Source: Clostridiales bacterium
Lineage (GTDB): Bacteria; Bacillota_A; Clostridia; Lachnospirales; Bianqueaceae
Reading direction: 5' to 3'
Length of the DNA stretch: 10,211 bases
Assembly (NCBI GenBank): GCA_019423265.1
Contig: JAHZBS010000079.1
Location: 1 to 10,211 of the forward strand
Below the pieces are notes generated by a model that did not search any database, had not been told where the DNA came from, and saw only the letters and a program-made list of their open reading frames with translations. How positions within the stretch are numbered: position 1 is the stretch's first letter; every line of letters begins with the position of its first letter. Shown here one piece after another: positions 7,384 through 10,211 of this stretch. The translations under genes were made by a program, and so were the position numbers.

Positions 7384-8457
7384 CTATCGTCTCCGAATCT
7401 TTACGGTGAATGTGCTTCCTTTACCTACAGCACTCTCCACTCCGATTTCCCCCTGCATAATGTCAATAACTCTTTTTACAAGTGCAAGACCTAGCCCGTT
7501 GCCCTGTGCTGAGTGGGAGGGGTCACCCTGATAGAATTTTTCAAAAATGTGAGACCCAACTTCCGGCGACATCCCGCAACCGGTATCGGAAACCTTGACC
7601 ACTGCGTGATGTTCGGTTGCAAAAAGTGTCACCGTCACCGTTCCGCCGGCTTCAGTAAATTTAAAGGCATTGGAAAACAGATTGTTCCATACAAGGCTTA
7701 AGAGTTCGGCATCCGCTTTGACTCTCACATTTTCAGCAATGTCGGTATCGATTTGGATCGCCGCCTTTTCCCACACATTTTCATACTGTAAAAAGCACTC
7801 GCAGAGCTGCTCCCCAAGATTAAATTCGGAAGTCTGGGGATAGATCTGCTGATTTTCGAGGCGGTTGAGCTTTAATATGTTGGCCAGCATATCCGCCATA
7901 CGGCGAGACCCGTCGGTCACGCCTTTTGCATATTCAATTCGTTTTTCATCGGACAACTCCGGCGCCTGCAAAAGTGTCCCATAGTTTTGCATGACAGCAA
8001 GAGGTGTTTTCATCTCGTGCGATACATTGGCTATGAAATCTGTGCGCAGGGTTTCAACGCTGCCCAGTTCTTCTGCCATTTTATTAAAGCACTCGATGAT
8101 CTCGTTAAAGGTGTTATCTGAGCCGAGCTTGCCCTGCGGCTTTACCCGAACAGTAAAATCTCCCTGCATTATCTTTTCGGCAGCATCCGTAATGCGCTTT
8201 GCCGGGCGCTCCACAGTATATCTCCTGCGAACCGTATCGATAGCACAGAAAACAAGGCTCAAAATTGCCACATTTCCAAATGTCAGCTTCGCCGCAGCGC
8301 TCAAATCTTTTTCCGTCAGCGTGATATCCAATGTGGTCGTCAGCGTGGACACAAACAGCATGGTGCAGCACGTAATCACAAAGGCGACAAGGAGGAAAAA
8401 AATCAAATAGTCGCTTATCCATTTGAGAACGCTTTTTATTCGTGTCTCATTCCTCAC
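7384..8457 (-). CDS. Sensor histidine kinase (HAMP, HisKA, HATPase_c)
   Basis: A 357-residue membrane kinase. Two membrane segments (about 16-38 and 60-74) enclose only about 20 outside residues, so it probably senses within the membrane or through a partner. A HAMP-like linker follows (about 75-130), then the phosphorylation site SHEMKTPL with H147. The ATP-binding domain has the N box NNLFSN (258-263), G1 DTGCG (291-295), F box FEKFY (305-309) and G2 GNGLG (319-323); all are intact. The start codon is GTG at 8455-8457, overlapping the TGA of the response regulator (GTGA), with AAGGCGG upstream inside that gene. It presumably phosphorylates the partner encoded just before it. The signal is unknown. 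The short sensor loop and neighbouring multi-TM protein resemble intramembrane-sensing kinase systems, but this is only inference. Confidence 0.95.
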   Translation of the reverse strand: MRNETRIKSVLKWISDYLIFFLLVAFVITCCTMLFVSTLTTTLDITLTEKDLSAAAKLTFGNVAILSLVFCAIDTVRRRYTVERPAKRITDAAEKIMQGDFTVRVKPQGKLGSDNTFNEIIECFNKMAEELGSVETLRTDFIANVSHEMKTPLAVMQNYGTLLQAPELSDEKRIEYAKGVTDGSRRMADMLANILKLNRLENQQIYPQTSEFNLGEQLCECFLQYENVWEKAAIQIDTDIAENVRVKADAELLSLVWNNLFSNAFKFTEAGGTVTVTLFATEHHAVVKVSDTGCGMSPEVGSHIFEKFYQGDPSHSAQGNGLGLALVKRVIDIMQGEIGVESAVGKGSTFTVKIRRR

Positions 8458-9125
8458 TTGATCACCGCCTTATACCCAAGTCCGTGAACCGTTACGATCT
8501 CAAAATCATGGCAGCCGGAGAGCTTCCCGCGTAGTTTTGTCATGTACACATCGACAGCTCTCGGCGCTGTCTCCGTATCGGCATCCCAAAATTCGTCCAT
8601 AAGCTGTGTCCGCGTAAAAGTTTTCTTCGGGTAGGACAGCAGCTTATACAGGATGCTAAACTCTCGGTTGGTCATGGGTATTTCTTCACCGCTGAGATAT
8701 GCGGTATGCTCGTCGGCGTCCATGACAAAGCTGCCAATTTCAAGCTTTCTGCTGGCGGCAATCTTCGCACGGCGGAGAAGGGCTCCGATGCGCAGGAACA
8801 GCTCGTCAAGGTCGATAGGCTTGACCATATAATCGTCCACACCGATGCGGAAACCTCTCTGCTTGGATGCAATATCGTCACGGGCCGTCATAAACAAAAT
8901 CGGAATGTCCTCGTTTAACTCGCGGACATTTCGCGCAAATTCAAAACCGTCAACACCGGGCATCATAATGTCGGAAATGATAAGATCAAACATATTGGCA
9001 TAAAGGGCATCGTAGGCTTCGGTGGCATTGCGGCAGCCGGCAGCTTCGTAGCCGCTATGGTTCAGAAATGAGCAAACGGTTCTGTTCAGTTCCCTATCAT
9101 CTTCCACAACCAATATTTTAAACAT
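8454..9125 (-). CDS. OmpR/PhoB-family response regulator
   Basis: A 223-residue transcription factor. The receiver domain (1 to about 120) has the acidic pocket E8-D9-D10, phospho-acceptor D52 in ISDIMMPG, T80 in FMTA and K102 in VKP. The C-terminal winged helix (about 128-223) shows MTNREFSILYKLLSYPKKTFTRTQLMDEFW, RAVDVYMTKLRGKL and TVHGLGYKAV, typical of OmpR/PhoB DNA-binding domains. The start at 9125 (MFKILVVEDD) is fixed by AAAGGAG with six bases spacing (GGAG at 9132-9135); an in-frame ATG at 9152 has no such site. It overlaps the kinase by four bases and has its own promoter at 9181-9208. Likely targets are its own operon and the 121-aa gene upstream, where 11-bp-phased repeats are seen; this is inferred. 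Confidence 0.95.
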   Translation of the reverse strand: MFKILVVEDDRELNRTVCSFLNHSGYEAAGCRNATEAYDALYANMFDLIISDIMMPGVDGFEFARNVRELNEDIPILFMTARDDIASKQRGFRIGVDDYMVKPIDLDELFLRIGALLRRAKIAASRKLEIGSFVMDADEHTAYLSGEEIPMTNREFSILYKLLSYPKKTFTRTQLMDEFWDADTETAPRAVDVYMTKLRGKLSGCHDFEIVTVHGLGYKAVIK

Positions 9126-9180
9126 TGTAATCTCCTTTCCGGCGCGGCACAAATACTAACTCCGCCGTCTATCCTACTTA

Positions 9181-9208
9181 ATTATACATCATAACACCCA
9201 AATGTTAA
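9181..9208 (-). promoter_or_regulatory. Promoter of the RR-HK operon, with an inverted repeat
   Basis: On the minus strand TTAACA (9203-9208) and a perfect TATAAT (9181-9186) are 16 bases apart. The RNA start is predicted near 9174, giving a leader of about 50 bases before the regulator gene. TAACA (9192-9196) and TGTTA (9203-9207) form a small inverted repeat with six bases between, overlapping the -35 and spacer, a position where a bound protein would block or alter RNA polymerase binding. Confidence 0.72.
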
Positions 9209-9240
9209 AGTTTTGTTTTTTATGCTACACCCTCCAAACG

Positions 9241-9277
9241 GACAATAGCGAGACGCCCTGCGGCACCTCGCTTTGTC
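9241..9277 (-). other. Long imperfect hairpin between the 83-aa gene and the RR promoter
   Basis: GACAA, AGCGAG and GCC on one arm (9241-9257) pair with GGC, CTCGCT and TTGTC on the other (9262-9277): 14 pairs, with one bulged base and an AC/AC internal loop, around the loop CTGC. It starts about nine bases beyond the stop codon of the 83-aa gene. No clear T-run follows on the minus strand, so it may be a weak terminator, a partial attenuator, or an RNA-stabilising 3' structure separating the first two genes from the regulator. Confidence 0.6.
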
Positions 9278-9285
9278 ATTCGCTT

Positions 9286-9537
9286 TTACTTTCTCACTGC
9301 GTCAATACGAGCCTTTGCAGCAGCGGTTCTCTCATTTGCCTCTGCGATCTGTTTATCTCGCTCCGTCTGCATTACGGCTTTGCGTCTGTCGGGATCGCCC
9401 ATGGCCTTTGCCTCCTCCCACTGAGCCTTGGATTCTGCCTTTACAGCGGCAAATTGAGCCTTGTCAACCTCGTGCTGGGCCTTGGCGCTGTCTTTCATAT
9501 CCTGAAATGCTTTCTTCAAAAATTCTGCCACTGTCAT
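9286..9537 (-). CDS. Small charged helical protein of unknown function
   Basis: An 83-residue soluble protein without membrane segment, signal peptide or cysteine. It is rich in A, K, E, D and Q and is predicted to be almost entirely helical (AEFLKKAFQDMKDSAKAQ, then KAQFAAVKAESKAQWEEAK and a C-terminal ERDKQIAEANERTAAAKARI). Only a GDPDRR turn around 47-52 breaks the helix. It begins five bases after the stop of the 121-aa membrane protein, with GGAAGG and GAGG just upstream, so the two are made together. I do not recognise a named family. A coiled-coil partner or cytosolic adaptor of the neighbouring membrane protein is a guess from composition and position. Confidence 0.75.
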   Translation of the reverse strand: MTVAEFLKKAFQDMKDSAKAQHEVDKAQFAAVKAESKAQWEEAKAMGDPDRRKAVMQTERDKQIAEANERTAAAKARIDAVRK

Positions 9538-9542
9538 CTACC

Positions 9543-9908
9543 TCAACCTTCCATAAGTTTATCGCTAAGTGCGATGATTTTATCTGCATATTTCTTACGG
9601 CGTGAGCCGAGAATGCCTTTGTAGATTGGATAGTTGACGATGGCCATACACAGACCCGCGATCCCGATGATGACACCGGGGATCATGGTGTTCGACATGC
9701 CGAGAGTTGTTCCGATGTCGGTCATAACAAGGCTCATGCCGCTGCCCATGACGATTGCCGATAAGCTGCCGAAGATGTATGCGAAACCATTTGCAGGGCG
9801 CTTAACCTTAGCGTCCAATTCTTTCAGCGTGTCGAGCTGGGTATGTTCCTTTTCAGTGTACTGTGTGCGGATCTTCTGCACGAGAAATTCCTGATCATTC
9901 TGATTCAT
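9543..9908 (-). CDS. Small two-TM membrane protein, paralogue of the 133-aa protein at 6058-6459
   Basis: A 121-residue protein of unknown function: a charged helical N-terminal half (about 1-40), two membrane segments (about 42-62 and 75-95) and a basic C-terminal helix (SRRKKYADKIIALSDKLME). It shares GMS-x2-MTD-[LI]-G (57-66), YPIYK (93-97) and the LSDKLM end with the 133-aa protein at the other end of the cassette, but lacks that protein's N-terminal extension containing RYTYSAK. The start at 9908 has GAGGG seven bases upstream; an in-frame ATG at 9932 has no ribosome site. It is the first gene after the promoter at 9944 and is followed by the 83-aa gene after five bases. Confidence 0.85.
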   Translation of the reverse strand: MNQNDQEFLVQKIRTQYTEKEHTQLDTLKELDAKVKRPANGFAYIFGSLSAIVMGSGMSLVMTDIGTTLGMSNTMIPGVIIGIAGLCMAIVNYPIYKGILGSRRKKYADKIIALSDKLMEG

Positions 9909-9943
9909 AGTGATTCCCTCTTTTCGCTTCATTTTATGATCTT

Positions 9944-9988
9944 ATTATACCGCTGGATTGTTTTTGATTTTTTTGAGAATTGTTTGAG
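9944..9988 (-). promoter_or_regulatory. Promoter of the 121-aa/83-aa gene pair with 11-bp-phased repeats
   Basis: A perfect TATAAT on the minus strand (9944-9949) lies about 36 bases before the start codon. No hexamer 16-18 bases upstream resembles TTGACA. Instead the region is A-rich and holds two CTCAAA repeats (minus strand; 9972-9977 and 9983-9988) exactly 11 bases apart, at roughly -35 to -51. This arrangement suits promoters activated by OmpR-type regulators binding as tandem dimers. The regulator encoded at 8454-9125 is the obvious candidate, but this is inferred. Confidence 0.6.
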
Positions 9989-10032
9989 TTTTATTAAAAG
10001 CTTTATTCTTTTCAGCAACTTCCACCGACTAC

Positions 10033-10075
10033 ACAAAAACGCCCCTGCGTTGGTATTCACCTTCGCAAGGGGCGT
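10033..10075 (-). terminator. Rho-independent terminator of the right-edge gene
   Basis: On the minus strand ACGCCCCT and GCG (10064-10075) pair with CGC and AGGGGCGT (10039-10049), with one extra base, around a 14-base loop, followed by TTTTTGTG (T-run from 10039 to 10035). It begins about 28 bases after the stop codon of the partial surface-protein gene at 10103. It separates that gene from the 121-aa gene promoter at 9944. Confidence 0.88.
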
Positions 10076-10102
10076 GTCACTTCACACCGTTCATCTGGCT
10101 TA

Positions 10103-10211
10103 TTACATTTGATCCGGTTTCTTTTTTCTCAGCAGCACCGTGGCGGTCAGCGCGGCCAGGCATAGGATCAGCAGCGCAAAATACAGTCCTATGTGGGAGG
10201 TGTCGCCGGTC
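10103..10211 (-). CDS. C-terminal end of a cell-wall-anchored (LPXTG-type) surface protein, partial
   Basis: The last 35 codons of a minus-strand gene entering from the right edge, stop TAA at 10103-10105. The translation begins TGDTSHIGLYFALLILCLAA and ends with TATVLLRKKK and PDQM. This is a TGD followed by a hydrophobic stretch of about 20 residues and a positively charged tail, the standard layout of a sortase sorting signal, with the window edge cutting just before or within the LPxTG/NPxTG pentapeptide (the preceding codon ends in G, as for K, Q or E). Such proteins are exported, cleaved between T and G by sortase and linked to peptidoglycan. The rest of the protein is outside the window, so its function is unknown. 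A plain C-terminal membrane anchor remains possible. Confidence 0.75.
   Translation of the reverse strand, partial: TGDTSHIGLYFALLILCLAALTATVLLRKKKPDQM

Noticed and set aside
9126..9152. Upstream start for the response regulator at 9152
   Set aside because: The extension MCRAGKEIT is encoded by the ribosome-site region; receiver domains begin at MFKILVVEDD, which has AAAGGAG at correct spacing.
10033..10075. Plus-strand reading of the right-hand hairpin
   Set aside because: Only the minus-strand orientation has a T-run after the stem, and the gene needing a terminator is on the minus strand.
1..10211. CRISPR arrays, tRNA or rRNA genes, insertion sequences and phage genes
   Set aside because: No regularly spaced repeats, no RNA-gene signatures and no transposase, integrase or phage-like proteins were recognised on either strand.

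Overview
The window looks like chromosomal DNA of a Gram-positive Firmicute, most likely a Clostridia-class anaerobe. Reasons: consensus sigma-A type promoters, strong AGGAGG-like ribosome binding sites, a single FtsK/SpoIIIE translocase followed directly by formate-tetrahydrofolate ligase, AzlCD, and a C-terminal cell-wall-sorting tail at the right edge. Species cannot be named from the sequence alone.

Left block (1-4670, minus strand): housekeeping and transport. azlC-azlD (branched-chain amino acid exporter type, ATGA overlap) has a perfect-consensus promoter. A second promoter overlapping the end of azlD drives uppP, then ftsK/spoIIIE, then the first 28 codons of fhs, all closely spaced.

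Centre (4712-6080, plus strand): a single-gene unit. A good promoter starts RNA almost exactly at the first base of a fluoride (crcB-type) riboswitch. Its pseudoknotted aptamer shares bases with a rho-independent terminator, and the gene behind it is a CPA-type cation/proton antiporter of 406 residues. This is the clearest regulatory system in the window: a transcriptional ON switch in which fluoride should prevent termination and turn on the antiporter.

Right block (6058-9988, minus strand): a two-component cassette of signalling and membrane proteins. The order of transcription is a small two-TM protein (121 aa), a charged helical 83-aa protein, an intergenic hairpin and second promoter, an OmpR-type response regulator, a HAMP-type sensor kinase (GTGA overlap), an eight-TM protein, and a 133-aa protein that is a clear paralogue of the 121-aa protein. 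The paralogues therefore bracket the kinase/regulator pair. The first promoter lacks a -35 element but carries 11-bp-phased repeats where an OmpR-type activator would sit. The function of the cassette is unknown. The last gene ends inside the 3' end of the antiporter (23-bp convergent overlap).

Right edge (10033-10211, minus strand): the last 35 codons of a surface protein with a TGD-hydrophobic-KKK tail, followed by its intrinsic terminator.
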